From positions 28,741,934 to 28,801,933 of the forward strand of contig NC_045138.2 of NCBI RefSeq assembly GCF_008831285.2: a stretch of DNA of 60,000 nt, written 5' to 3'. A program made the position numbers and the translations under genes. Shown here piece after piece: positions 50,801-59,803 of the stretch. Below the pieces are notes generated by a model. The model was given only the letters and a program-made list of their open reading frames with translations, was not told the DNA's origin and did not search any database. Source of the DNA: Nymphaea colorata (lineage: Eukaryota > Streptophyta > Magnoliopsida > Nymphaeales > Nymphaeaceae). Each line of letters begins with the position of its first letter. Position 1 is the first letter of the stretch.

Positions 50801-53494
50801 TTAATGTTTTTTGGCCCAAAAATGTAAAAGTTATGTGATTTTGTAACTCTGGTTTTTTTACTGTTCTTCTGAACAAATGCTATAAATGTTAGAATAAATG
50901 ATGTTTACGTCCTCATCAGGTCAACCAGTTCAAGATGCCACCTGGCCTTTTTAAGGGCTTGGAGTATAGACACCACTTAGAATTTTTTTTAGTATATAAA
51001 TTTGTTTTCGTTGCAAAAATGGAAAAAGGAAACAAAATGTTTTACACTAGAAAATTTTCCAAATTAAAGACTTAGCTCAGAATGATACCAATATCACTGG
51101 ATAAATGGCAAGAATAATGAGTTTTTTAGCAGACCTTGACAGAGTGAAGGAAAAGTAAGGAATTTTTCATAATCAATGGAGGAGAGTAGGCAGGGATGTA
51201 CCATTTTATTAATAAGGGCTGTTCCTTTTATTGCATAACCCTTGTAAAAAAGACGAAACTGTATTAACAATGGCTGAAACAACAAAGAAATAAGGATCAG
51301 AACATAGTCAAGATGCAAGAAAATTAACTAGTTACAAAACAGAGGATATAGAAAATCTAGACACTGGATCCTCAGCATCACATGTCCTCCTCTTGCATAA
51401 CATGTTCTTTTCCTTCTCAAATTGACCCTGCAAAAGATGGGGAATCAAGGGAAAAAATAAAAAGTAACATCAATACATGATAGAGAATGTCGTGGAAAAT
51501 ATACAATATAAACAAACATAATAATGATTTGGGCATAAGAGAGTGTTGTGGAAAAAATATAGAATATAAACTTAAACATAATAATAATTTGGACATAGTC
51601 ACAAAAGGTTTCTTGTCTTTCCATAAATTCAGGGCAGAAATACTAAGCAAAGTACTACAAGGCAAAAGAAGTGAATATAGTAATAGGCATAGGTCAGATC
51701 AGTAAATTAATGATACTCCATCCAAACAAGCACATATAAACAATGTCACATTGAAGAAGAAACAGAAGGAGAAACTACTAGATAATCATAAAGGAACATA
51801 AGGTTTTTAATAAGAAACTAAATCAGGCAAAAACTGCAAAAGTGCACCAGATATTAAAACTTTAAAAAGTATAACTATAATTCATTAACTTACAGTCTTC
51901 TCTTTAACTTGCTTAGCAGTTAGACCACATAATGTGTATGTATGTAGAGAGGAAGAGAACAAGGAAAGAAAAAAGAGAGAGAGAGTTTTCTACTGTGGCC
52001 AACCATCCTGCTGACTTAAGAGATGCCCCACAACCACAAGAGATATGATGTGATACAGGAAATTGTGAATGTGCACATAGAGATGTAGCATTTAATTAAT
52101 CTATAATAACTTCCCATCATTCATCAAAAGAAAGAAACCATGGCCATAATAAATTTCAGAATTTTGGTGGAGTTGAAATTAGAAAAGGGAAGTCCCCATA
52201 AACAAATTGGGGAAAAGTCAACTTACGTTTACTACTTTTGGACATCTCAAAGCCAAATCTTCAGAAATAAACCCAGTCCCATCTGTGTGAATTAGTTCCT
52301 TGCCATTATCATCAAAAACTGCCACATTGTTATCATCCTGAGAAATAAGTCAGCACTGAAAGTTAAATCAGTGAATGGCCTCAAAATAATGAAAAAATTT
52401 TGGGAAGGTCATGAGTTAAAATATTATCTCCATACCAAGCACAGTATGTCTTCAATAAATTCAACATTCACTGCCCTAAGATCAACTGGTAACTCTATAG
52501 TCTTTGACAAAATAAGAGAAAATCTGCATCATGTTCCCAACATTCGTAGCAATTATTGAAGCAATCCTTGGTGCAACAACCCTTGCCCCCTAAGTGACAA
52601 AATTTGGTTGTACTCGAACAAGTTACCTTGCCATATACTTTGACAAGTGAGGAAGCGTATGTACATGCATAAACATAGCCCTAGCTTCAGTAATTGATTT
52701 GTTTGACAAGATATAATCCTCTGCTTGGTCAATAGCAGCTCTTGACTCTGTGCGAACAAAAAAACACTTCACAGAAGAATAGTTATTCTTCTTCTTCTCC
52801 TCTTTCCCACCATCTTTGTAAACTAAGAAGAAAATTTAACAATCAGGCCACTTCAGAAGCAAATCCATTCAACAGTATACTCAAATGAAACCACAACATT
52901 GAATGATATAGAAATCAACTGGTGTCCCTCCAGAATGCTCAGATAGGAAAATAAAAACATAGTCACAAATATCATTTATGGGTTTTAACCAGGAGGTTTC
53001 TCTTGAGTATAATACGGTGAAGTTGTTTTCCTTGGGAAAATCTCGGTAAATTTTAAAACAATTAAAAAAGTCTTAAAAGTAAAATGGGAAAAATAAAAAA
53101 GTGGTAGCAAAAAATGTAACACAAAAACACAAAAAAAATGAACATATATATAAATACCTTTTGGAGTTTTTCTCAAAAAACGCATTTTTTGCCTTTTTTG
53201 GCTGACCCATTTTTCGAGTTTTTAATGTGTTTTTTTTTAAACATGTTTTTTGCGACTATGGAAAAACTAATACATTAAGGTTTTAAGAACCATAATTTCT
53301 TGATGGATTAACAGCACAGTGATCAAGCAAGAGCATAAACAACATAGAACCTTGTTTAACCATATCTAACAAACAGAAAGAGTAAAGCTTAAAAGGAAAA
53401 AGTTTCTAATTAGGAGGAAGACCATCTACATGGTGCAACCCACTTCCTATTTACATGCATATATATACCCACTTTCTATTTACATGCATAGATA

Positions 53495-53530
<36 letters not shown>

Positions 53531-56500
53531 CCTATATATATATATAGAGGAAGAGAGAGAGAGATTGATGCAAGATGAAAGCATAACCAAATCACGAAAC
53601 TGGATCTAATTATATTTTATTTAGTACTTGTAATCCATCCCTTTCTCTATATAAAGGGACGTTGGTTCATTTTGTAGGAGTCAATCAGTTGAAAGAAATG
53701 AAGTGCTTTCTTATTTTTCTTCTTCTGTTCTTCTTGTTCCTTGCTCGTTTGCTTGAGTTTTAGTTAGTTTTAGTTTAGTTGTAACTGCAGACGGATTAAG
53801 ATTTGTTGATCTTAATTCTTCTTGTGATGCAATTGGTATCAGAGCGAGGCTTTTACGAACATGAAAGACCAAGTTCAGCAAACCTTGCTGACCGTAGCAA
53901 GGCAGGAATCTGATTTATCTTTCATTAGACAGGATCTTATTGTTGTAACCAGGAAGATAGACGTTGCAACCAGGACGATGGACGAGATCAGAGCAACGCT
54001 CTGCTCGTTTTTGTAGTATGCACAAAATAAAGCAGAAAATTACCAAGCGTTTCCTGCAAATGGTATTCCCAATCTCTGTGCATTGGGAGCTGAACGACCG
54101 TCGCAAGGTTACTCTGCGAGAGACGCCAGGGCTTTGGGGAGAATCTTGAATGCATCAATGAAAGGAGTTCTTGCCGGAGGTCCGTTGCCAGCAGGTGTAG
54201 CAAATCCGACACTAGGGCTCTTCGCCAGAGCTCCCCTGTTTCCGTCAAAAGGTAGTGGAGAACCTGCCCATCGTCAGGCAGAAGTCACGGCCCACGTTGG
54301 TCTGCCCACCGGTGAGCAAATGAAGGCACCATGTCCGGCGAAGGGAGCGATGTCGGCATCGGCTCCTCCTAGTGCATTGGGTGAGGTGCGGCAGACGTCG
54401 TCGGCTGCTGGTGGTGCAGGGGACGTCGCCAGCAGTTCCGCTCAACCAAAGGGGCAAAATCTGGAGGCATCTCTGTCCGACCGGCCGCCGCCCGTCGCTC
54501 CGCCTCCCACCACAGTTCGAGGGTCGAGGGAAAGTCGCCCGCCACCGCCGTTCACCCACCATCATCATCGGTGAGAGGCGGTGGGTGCCCTGCCCTCTGG
54601 TTTGCCCCTTCTGCCTCTGTTTGAGGCGAAAAGGGGGAAACTCGAGCGAGGCGCTCGAGGGTTGGGACTGCTTCCTTTTGGGACTGGTTCAAGTGAAACC
54701 GGGTTTTGGACCCGGTTCGAACCTGTATAGCTCAACCTCCTCAATGCAAATAAGCTATATGTATATATATATATATAAAGAGAGAGAGAGAGAGAGAGAA
54801 TTTGATTAGACTGTTTAAATGCAACAGTTAATGTGTTCCTTTTGCGATTTAACCTTACAGGGTTAACATATATTTAGTTAATTATTTTTTGAATTTAATA
54901 TGATTTTGATCAGACATGAAACTGAATGGCCCATATAACATCAAAATTTTAATCGTGGAGAAATCCCCATTTTTCATAAAAGTAACTATAACTAAAGCAT
55001 ATTTTGTATCAAATTAGTTTTTATAAATATCCTAAGGAATGTGTTCAAAGAGTCCCATTTTTAGACTAACTATTCTAACTCATTTTCTTCCCTTACTTGC
55101 TCACCTACTTTTGGTTCAAGAGTTTGGATCCGGACCCAATCCCACTTCTTCCACTTTCTTTAACCGGATCCGGTGCAGGGTCACTCCAGAACCAAGTCCA
55201 AGCTCGCGTTCCTTCTCCAAAGCCGCCACCAAAGCCGCCACCTTGATCATCAACAGAAGATAGAGCAGACCACCACTTTAGCATACATAGGCGAACGGTG
55301 AGACCTTTTGTTCAGCAGATCCAAACGTTGTCCAAACTCTCTAAGGTGAAGAATCATTTTGGCAGAATGAAAGATTTAAGCTCATCGAGGACGACTCTTC
55401 TCCAACTAGGGGAGTTGGATGCAAGATGAAAGCATAACCAAATCATGTAATTGGATCTAATTATATTTTTTTTAGTACTTGTAAATGGATTCAGATCCGC
55501 AATCCATCCCTTTCTCTATATAAAGGGACGTTGGTTCATTTTGTAGGAGTCAATCAGTTGAAAGAAATGAAGTGTTTTCTTATTTTTCTTCTTTTGTTCT
55601 TTTTGTTCCTTGCTCGTTTGTTTGAGTTTTAGTTAGTTTTAGTTTAGTTTTAGTTTAGTTGTTGTTGATCTTAATTTTTCTTGCATCAGAGATGGTACAA
55701 AACATGCAGCCTTTTCCACCTCAATCCCTCTTGCAGATCTAAAATGCAAGCATCGTAAGTCCAAACCACCCCTCTCCTATCTCTCTCTCATGAAAGATCA
55801 ATGGATCTTGCATCTTCCTCAGACTTCAAATGACTTAAAATACAAAGTTTAATAAAACTATGGAGGAGGCCCATCTCACCATCAACCCTTGGATCTCAGA
55901 TCATCAATCAAACAACCCCCAAATTTCTCTTGCACAAGTAATCCGACATGATACAAAAATGCATTACATTTCGCTACCATGACTCACGTATGCACTATGC
56001 TATTTGCTCAAAAGAATCATACTCAATAGTTCTTAAGTTCTTATAGAATTTGTTTCTTTGTCCTACTTACAAAAACAAAAACATGGTTTAAAGATTAAAC
56101 ATAAAGGGAGATATTTACCGAAAAAACGATAAAGCCGTAATCCTACATAAATTCCATCATCTGCAACATTGTGAAAAATATTTGTATACTGAGGTAAGTG
56201 AAGTTTAGATCCACTAGCGTTCTCTGTTTCAGCAAACTTGACCAACAAAACATTGTCATCGCCTAGGACTCTTTGAAGGATATTAGTCGTGTGATGAAAA
56301 TATGGACCCTGCACACAAATGAGAAAGTGATACTTGATGGCCATATAGAACTAGCATGGAAAACTTCAATGACCTCCACTTAGCCAACTGAAACAACATG
56401 CATAGTAACCACTTAAGAGACATTGAATTGCAGAGTGATCAAGACAATCAAGATTTGAAACAAGAAAAGGAACAACTCCATCATAAAACTTTTTCCATGT

Positions 56501-59500
56501 ATTTTTTCCCCCTCCATTGTGCTGTCCTTCTACAACAAATGCATTCAAATTGTTCACAACATTTCCTTTCATACAATCAGGTTTTTGTGCAAGAATTTGA
56601 CCACGTCAAACAAAACACTAGTTGCAGAACATTAACTAGCATTTGATACTTAACATCTTCAGACAAACAGGAATATAAGAAAGTAAGATGTACTGTACCA
56701 TATCTATTTAGAAGATATGCCTAGACTCATCAGGCTAACAACGTTAGATCCATAGAAGGCTATTAAACAACCTTAAGGACAAGAACAATGCAGAGACATA
56801 AATAAAAGAAAATAGAAAAGGAATGGCAGCTCAACAATGGAAATACAATATAACAAGGCCCTACCAACTCCAAAGAGGCTTCCAGTAATCTTACACAAGG
56901 AAAACTGATGTTGTTGCATAAAGCTTACTTTCCTCAGGAGGATAAAAACATAAAGAACAGAAGAAAGGCACAAGGTCGATCATGACCAAGCATTCTGCAC
57001 ATTATCATTTATATCACAGTTTACATTTTAAAAATTATGAAATCCAAGACAAGCAATCAGGCATCTTTCGTTACCTGCTTTTTAAGCATGATGGCATAAA
57101 ATAGGGATGCCAAGATATACAGCTATGATATAGTTCGCAGATCAATTTTGAAGAAACAACAAAGTGGAACAGTGCCAAAGATACATCCAGAACCTGGTGT
57201 TCACCTTAAAACTGATGTTACCATTATGGTCAACGAGACAATGATACTGATGAGTTTTCCCAGAATCCCAATCCTGATTCTACAAATCAAATCAGCAAAA
57301 CAGTGGACTCAACAGCAGTTCAACTTATAAATGAAATTTTAATTGTCGACAAACCACTTAAAACATTATATGGCTTGCACTAATGGAAGAAATCATTACA
57401 GACATAGAGCGATGCCATCAACTGCAATACAATATTTTAAAAAATGGCAGGCAAGTCAAAAAATAAGGTTTAGGCAGTCTTTTAATGTGTCAGGGAATCC
57501 ACCATGAATCTTCTGTCACAATACCTTATTAATTTTGGATATGCACAATTTTAGGAATATTAGAAGTGGTGCACTTATGATGCTTAAATGCCGTGCAAGT
57601 TATTTGCATGATTTTCCCTGTGTCCCATGAAATTCAATGATGGTACTTTATGTCATGTTAAAAGTATGTGATCAGGACTTCATGTGGGAAAAGGAAGGAG
57701 AACAGGCAAGTTGTATTCCTGTATGATCTCTAGTATTATATAATTTATCATGTATTGCTAAATTAAAGCAGCAGAGGAAATGTCTCATGGCTACTAATTA
57801 GGGAAAAAGTCAATGATTAAACATGTTGAAAATGTATATAGCCAACAGCATATATGTACGCATGTGCATAACTGTATGTATGTAGCCATTTTTCATTGCT
57901 AAGCAGAGGTTTGACGGTCAAAAAATGCTGCTAAGATGGACTGAACCAAGTGATTCTGGTTGCAGTAGATGCTGGAGGTGACTTTTAGAAATAGTTTAGA
58001 TGATGCTCTAAAAGGTGTAACAAAGTTCTTACCTATAAATTCAGACTCCTGTAGATTTAGGCAAAACATCATCTTGTGTAAATGAATATAACTTTCAGAC
58101 AGTCATGCAAAGTTGTCTTGATAACAGAAAGAGCAGCTTTTATATATGGCAAGAGGGAATCTTTGATTGTGTAAAGCACACATTTCTCTATGCATAAATG
58201 GTAAAAGTGCTCTCAGCAGCCTCCATTTCATTCAATTTTGGGACAGTAAAGCATCAACTTTGACTTGGCGCAAAGATGTTCCCCAATACAAATGCTAAAA
58301 GTGCTATAGAAAGCTCTTGTTCATTCAATTTTGGGACAGTAGAGCGTCAACTTTGACTTGGCACAAAGTACATGTTGTCTGACCTTCTTTGGTTAGATCG
58401 GTGTCTGAGCCAATGCTACATTGAAAGAGAGCAACATTAATTTTTCTGTCCACATAGCAATATTGATCACTTGAATTTCAATCATATTCGAGCCGCTGTG
58501 TAGAACAATATGATTTTGTTGAACCAGAACTGAAGGTCTCAGTTTGTAACCATTCAAAAGCATGAAGTGGTTTGAAAGAGCAGAACCGGTGAAAACAGGA
58601 ACTTGCATTTTTCTTTAACCTGAATCTTATAATTAACCCAGAAAATGCACATAAATACCGACGAAATCTTTCTCCACAGGACCACATATGCAGTTAAGCA
58701 TTTGCTGTTCATAAACATAATAAAAAAACCAACCTGTTTCAATCTTCCATTTGGGACGCAATGTCTTCCTATTGCTCTCCAAACTTCCTCCTCAAAGGTG
58801 GACATGGGCAAATCCTTCAACTGAAGGATTTTGTCCACTGATATTGCATTTTCAAGTCTTTTTCTGCATACTCTCGACAAATAAAAGATAGAAACAAGGA
58901 CACAAGTAAACCAAGACAGTCAATAGCGTCTATTTTTCTACTTTTTGCAAAATCAAGACATAATTCTTAGGTGAAACTTACTCCCCAACGTAACTTAAGA
59001 TTAGAAATGCCTTTCGAAATTCGAGTTCCCCCAGAACCACCAAATGCTGAGAGGTGGTAGGCATGTTTGCATTTCTGAACACCAGTGACTGGCAAGCAGT
59101 TATGGACCCGTACGGATTTGGGAGCTCTGGATTATTCGTATAGCCTTCATGTATGATAATACAGATGAGCCGTCAATCACTCAACAGTCGACCACTCAAG
59201 CGATATCAAAAGCAAATTACGATTACATTAATTATTTATGCAAGTTCCTGAGCATTCCTATTGATATCAAAAGTCAGAAACGATCTGCAGAAATAGAAGA
59301 GAGGCCATTTTCGCTCTCTCTAATGCAAACGCTGCATAACGAAATTCGAGTTCAACAACTTGACGTCCACGCACTTCCCAATTTCAATATCCCAGCCAGA
59401 AAAATAAAGACAATATATCTAACCATCTGGAAGGTGCGAATAAAGCAACCTCCCTTGGAAATTCCAACTAAGATCATCGGAAAGGACACTCACTAAACCA

Positions 59501-59803
59501 GAGAGAGACAAACGTACATTCCTTTCGCTCTATCGGGGTCACTGGTGAGCCGGCGGGACTGGCACTTCCTGAGGTTCGGCCGGTACCACGGTGCATCTTC
59601 ACTGATAAGATGATAGAGGCGGAAAGGTTGGTAACCCTTCCAGCCGCGATCGCATTGAGGATATCAACCGCGGTTTCCTCCGGGAGGGAGCTCAGCCCTT
59701 CGAGAGCGCTAGCATCCGGCGCACCTAGCGACCGCTCTTCACGAAGTCGCCGGAGAGTGCTCTCAACGACCGGGGACAGACGAAATTTCAGGGGCGAGCT
59801 CAT
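20817..59803 (-). CDS. RDR3/4/5-like: RNA-dependent RNA polymerase, RDR3/4/5 (gamma) clade
   Basis: Copies RNA into double-stranded RNA in silencing pathways; the gamma clade's role is poorly known. Exons (high to low): 59494-59803, 58982-59126, 58734-58863, 57205-57273, 56119-56308, 52627-52822, 52436-52523, 52227-52337, 51365-51427, 51202-51273, 50337-50440, 47963-48111, 47512-47731, 46711-46936, 44067-44209, 43413-43575, 22079-22217, 21813-21976, 20817-21110. They total 2,976 nt (991 codons plus stop), close to Arabidopsis RDR3-5. All phases agree. Landmarks in order: [45 protein letters not shown], the GIPLDEPYL block, PGLHFGDIH, catalytic DFDGD (residues about 678-682), [10 protein letters not shown] and LYGAA. 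DFDGD rather than DLDGD marks the gamma clade. The junction of exons 1 and 2 is the least certain. An upstream in-frame ATG (59881) would add residues encoded by a microsatellite, so 59803 was preferred. No frame lesion was found despite many intronic transposons. Confidence 0.93.
22534..23262. mobile_element. hAT-like MITE with GATACG subterminal arrays
   Basis: A 729-bp element flanked by perfect 8-bp duplications CCTAGAGA (22526-22533 and 23263-23270). It starts CAACTTTATCC and ends, read inward on the other strand, CAATGTTATAAAAGG, recalling the CARTGTTNTAA ends of Tip100-type hAT elements. Both ends carry many copies of CGTATCG/CGATACG in both orientations (22550-22678 and 23172-23242). 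The centre is AT-rich with no coding frame. Confidence 0.75.
23947..23959 (+). other. Isolated retroelement primer-binding site
   Basis: TGGTATCAGAGCC, complementary to the 3' end of initiator tRNA-Met, preceded by an LTR-like end TTTAACA. The pol remnant of element D begins only about 100 nt downstream, so this could be D's 5' LTR/PBS after deletion of its gag, or a fragment of another element. Confidence 0.45.
24198..24485 (+). repeat. 5' LTR of element A
   Basis: 288 bp, TG...CA. It contains a palindrome ACCGGGTC (24222-24229) / GACCCGGT (24238-24245) that is missing from the 3' LTR, and a run shared with the solo LTR at 49755. Confidence 0.95.
27490..27939 (-). repeat. 3' LTR of element B
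   Basis: 450 bp with a long palindrome at 27674-27739 (30-bp arms, two mismatches, 6-nt loop) and a purine-only stretch rich in AAAGAAAAG at about 27744-27860. Confidence 0.95.
27674..27739. repeat. Inverted repeat in B's 3' LTR
   Basis: The outer arms TGTTCTAGCCGTTGG / CCAACGGCTAGAACA and inner arms TTCCAACGGCTC / GAGCCGTTGGAA form one near-perfect 30-bp hairpin around ATAAAG. Confidence 0.9.
27953..32242 (-). pseudogene. gag-pol polyprotein of element B, one nonsense codon
   Basis: A single frame of 1,430 codons from ATG 32242 to the stop at 27953, interrupted by one in-frame TAA at 31658-31660. The N-terminal part (194 aa) is the UBN2/gag region ([14 protein letters not shown]). After the TAA, a 1,199-aa open frame starts at 31552 (positions counted from there): zinc knuckle [14 protein letters not shown] (49-62), protease DSGA (170-173), GAG-pre-integrase HQRLGHP, integrase with WGPSP and [15 protein letters not shown] (886-889), RNase H (STEAEYRAM) and the end at VLAP. 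The TAA lies inside gag, upstream of the zinc knuckle, so it is a mutation rather than a gag/pol boundary. All catalytic blocks look intact. Confidence 0.92.
32464..32883 (-). repeat. 5' LTR of element B
   Basis: 420 bp; the palindrome is shortened to 35 bp (32648-32682). Otherwise it is nearly identical to the other LTR. Confidence 0.95.
34500..34745 (+). repeat. 3' LTR of element A
   Basis: 246 bp; lacks about 42 bp near its start compared with the 5' copy. The stop codon of pol lies within its first five bases. Confidence 0.95.
36373..36612 (-). repeat. 3' LTR of element C
   Basis: 240 bp; the stop codon of C's pol lies in its first bases. Confidence 0.95.
36607..40940 (-). pseudogene. 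gag-pol of element C, broken
   Basis: Starts near ATG 40940 (MADSSSSS). Order: gag (NYSRWSAAI), zinc knuckle CTHCKKFGH, protease DSGATHHM (intact), GAG-pre-integrase, integrase ([14 protein letters not shown]), RT YVDDM (near 37580), RNase H (AEAEYRAV) and the terminal LEGEC with its stop in the LTR. Lesions: a frameshift shortly after the start, two in gag (about 40560 and 40250), a stop between gag and protease (about 39970), a frameshift near 39475 and a TGA just before the RT core (about 37636). The long integrase-RT segment 37636-39477 is still open. Confidence 0.9.
41360..41600 (-). repeat. 5' LTR of element C
   Basis: 241 bp, next to the PBS and a GC-rich leader (about 41000-41300) with many GCC/GTC words. 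Confidence 0.95.
42311..42740 (+). repeat. Candidate 3' LTR of remnant D
   Basis: Starts TGCTAAAA directly after a G-rich polypurine-like tract that follows D's pol end. It contains a TATA-like ctctataaaaaga near 42575 and a transcript-start-like region. No second LTR is available for comparison, so the right end is a guess. Confidence 0.4.
42387..42439. repeat. (CA)n/(TG)n palindromic microsatellite
   Basis: A CA/CG tract runs directly into (GT)n, so the two halves are complementary and can fold into a hairpin. It lies in the candidate LTR of remnant D. Confidence 0.85.
43138..43318. repeat. Minisatellite, about 64-bp unit, nearly three copies
   Basis: Units at 43138-43200, 43201-43264 and 43265-43318 share tccataaatttaagatgtgg and gatctccacaacaacac. 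It begins about 95 nt inside intron 16 from its donor side, next to exon 43413-43575. Confidence 0.9.
44210..46710 (-). other. RDR intron 14
   Basis: 2.5 kb, AT-rich. It holds an A18 run at about 45486-45503 and, on the minus strand between 45507 and 45806, an open frame with a degenerate zinc-knuckle-like [14 protein letters not shown], possibly a retroelement gag scrap. Nothing else recognised. Confidence 0.5.
46738..46752 (-). other. RDR catalytic motif DFDGD
   Basis: Codons for Asp-Phe-Asp-Gly-Asp in exon 14, inside the block [15 protein letters not shown]. The aspartates bind the catalytic metal in the double-psi beta-barrel polymerase fold. Alpha-clade RDRs (1, 2, 6) have Leu at the second position. 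Confidence 0.95.
48348..49255 (+). mobile_element. LTR-retroelement fragment with PBS and gag-like start
   Basis: A PBS TGGTATCAGAGCC is at 48458-48470, preceded by an LTR-like stretch beginning about 48348 (TGTTAACTGCC) and ending GCTAACA. An ATG at 48501 opens a 54-aa frame with a heptad-like start ([23 protein letters not shown]), the type seen at the N-terminus of plant LTR-retroelement gags. No matching 3' LTR or TSD was found, so the limits are approximate. Confidence 0.5.
49755..50042 (+). mobile_element. Solo LTR of the element A family
   Basis: 288 bp from TGTTAGAATA to TTTCTACA, flanked by 5-bp duplications GTTAA (49750-49754 and 50043-50047). It shares with A's LTR the CCTAGGGTTGCGGTTT, GGTTTTTCACCTCTTTCTG and TTTTCCACGTA blocks. 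It keeps a 10-bp palindrome ACCGGGTCCA / TGGACCCGGT (49779-49802). Confidence 0.93.
50441..51201 (-). other. RDR intron 10
   Basis: 761 nt. A minus-strand open stretch near 50676-50780 looks exon-like but does not match the RDR family; the true next exon starts at 50440. Confidence 0.7.
51428..52226 (-). other. RDR intron 8
   Basis: 799 nt, AT-rich, with short near-duplicated AATATA/AAACATAATAATGA words around 51487-51600 and no recognisable element. Confidence 0.7.
52958..53260. mobile_element. CATAGTC-type TIR element, copy 2 (intact)
   Basis: 303 bp with terminal inverted repeats CATAGTCACAAA and, from the right end, CATAGTCGCAAA (one mismatch in 12). No coding frame. Target duplication is not clear. 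It is the same family as 36347-41972. Confidence 0.7.
53446..53565. repeat. (TA)n and (GA)n microsatellite with a short duplication
   Basis: ctatttacatgcata occurs twice, followed by long TA runs and a GA run that ends exactly at the left edge of element E. Confidence 0.85.
53566..55688 (+). mobile_element. Non-autonomous LTR element E
   Basis: 2,123 bp flanked by 5-bp duplications GAGAT (53561-53565 and 55689-55693). The LTRs are 53566-53831 and 55416-55688, each with a ctctatataaaggga promoter-like box. A PBS TGGTATCAGAGC begins at 53834, two bases after the LTR end, and a polypurine AGGGGAG precedes the 3' LTR. The LTRs differ by several substitutions and two indels. There is no protease, integrase or RT inside; only a gag-like start. 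It fits the LARD/TRIM-like class. Confidence 0.88.
53861..54574 (+). pseudogene. gag-like reading frame of element E
   Basis: An ATG at 53861, 15 nt after the 12-base PBS, opens 51 codons rich in charged heptad-like residues ([23 protein letters not shown]) and stops at TAG 54014-54016. The same frame is open again from just after the TAG through ATG 54083 to 54574, with a Pro/Ala/Ser-rich tail and a terminal His run. It resembles plant LTR-retroelement gag N-termini in design; no zinc knuckle or enzyme domain follows. Confidence 0.5.
56309..57204 (-). other. RDR intron 4
   Basis: 896 nt between the exon encoding [11 protein letters not shown] and the exon encoding [12 protein letters not shown]-rich; no feature seen. 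Confidence 0.75.
57274..58733 (-). other. RDR intron 3
   Basis: 1.46 kb, AT-rich, holding a direct repeat pair at 58202-58368 and otherwise nothing recognisable. Intron 1 (59127-59493) also shows nothing beyond ordinary intron sequence. Confidence 0.75.
58202..58368. repeat. Direct repeat pair, about 74 bp
   Basis: Copies at 58202-58275 and 58296-58368 share TTCATTCAATTTTGGGACAG and TCAACTTTGACTTGGC with a few substitutions, separated by 20 nt. Confidence 0.85.

Larger units (their letters stand above)
52823..56118 (-). other. RDR intron 5, mobile-element rich
   Basis: 3.3 kb. It carries the intact CATAGTC-type TIR element (52958-53260), a TA/GA microsatellite (53446-53565), LTR element E (53566-55688) and about 430 nt of plain AT-rich sequence up to the exon at 56119. 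Confidence 0.9.

Noticed and set aside
58734-58880. Longer exon 3 starting upstream of 58863
   Set aside because: The upstream frame does not fit the family; the acceptor before 58863 joins in phase to the VGE end of exon 2 to give [15 protein letters not shown].
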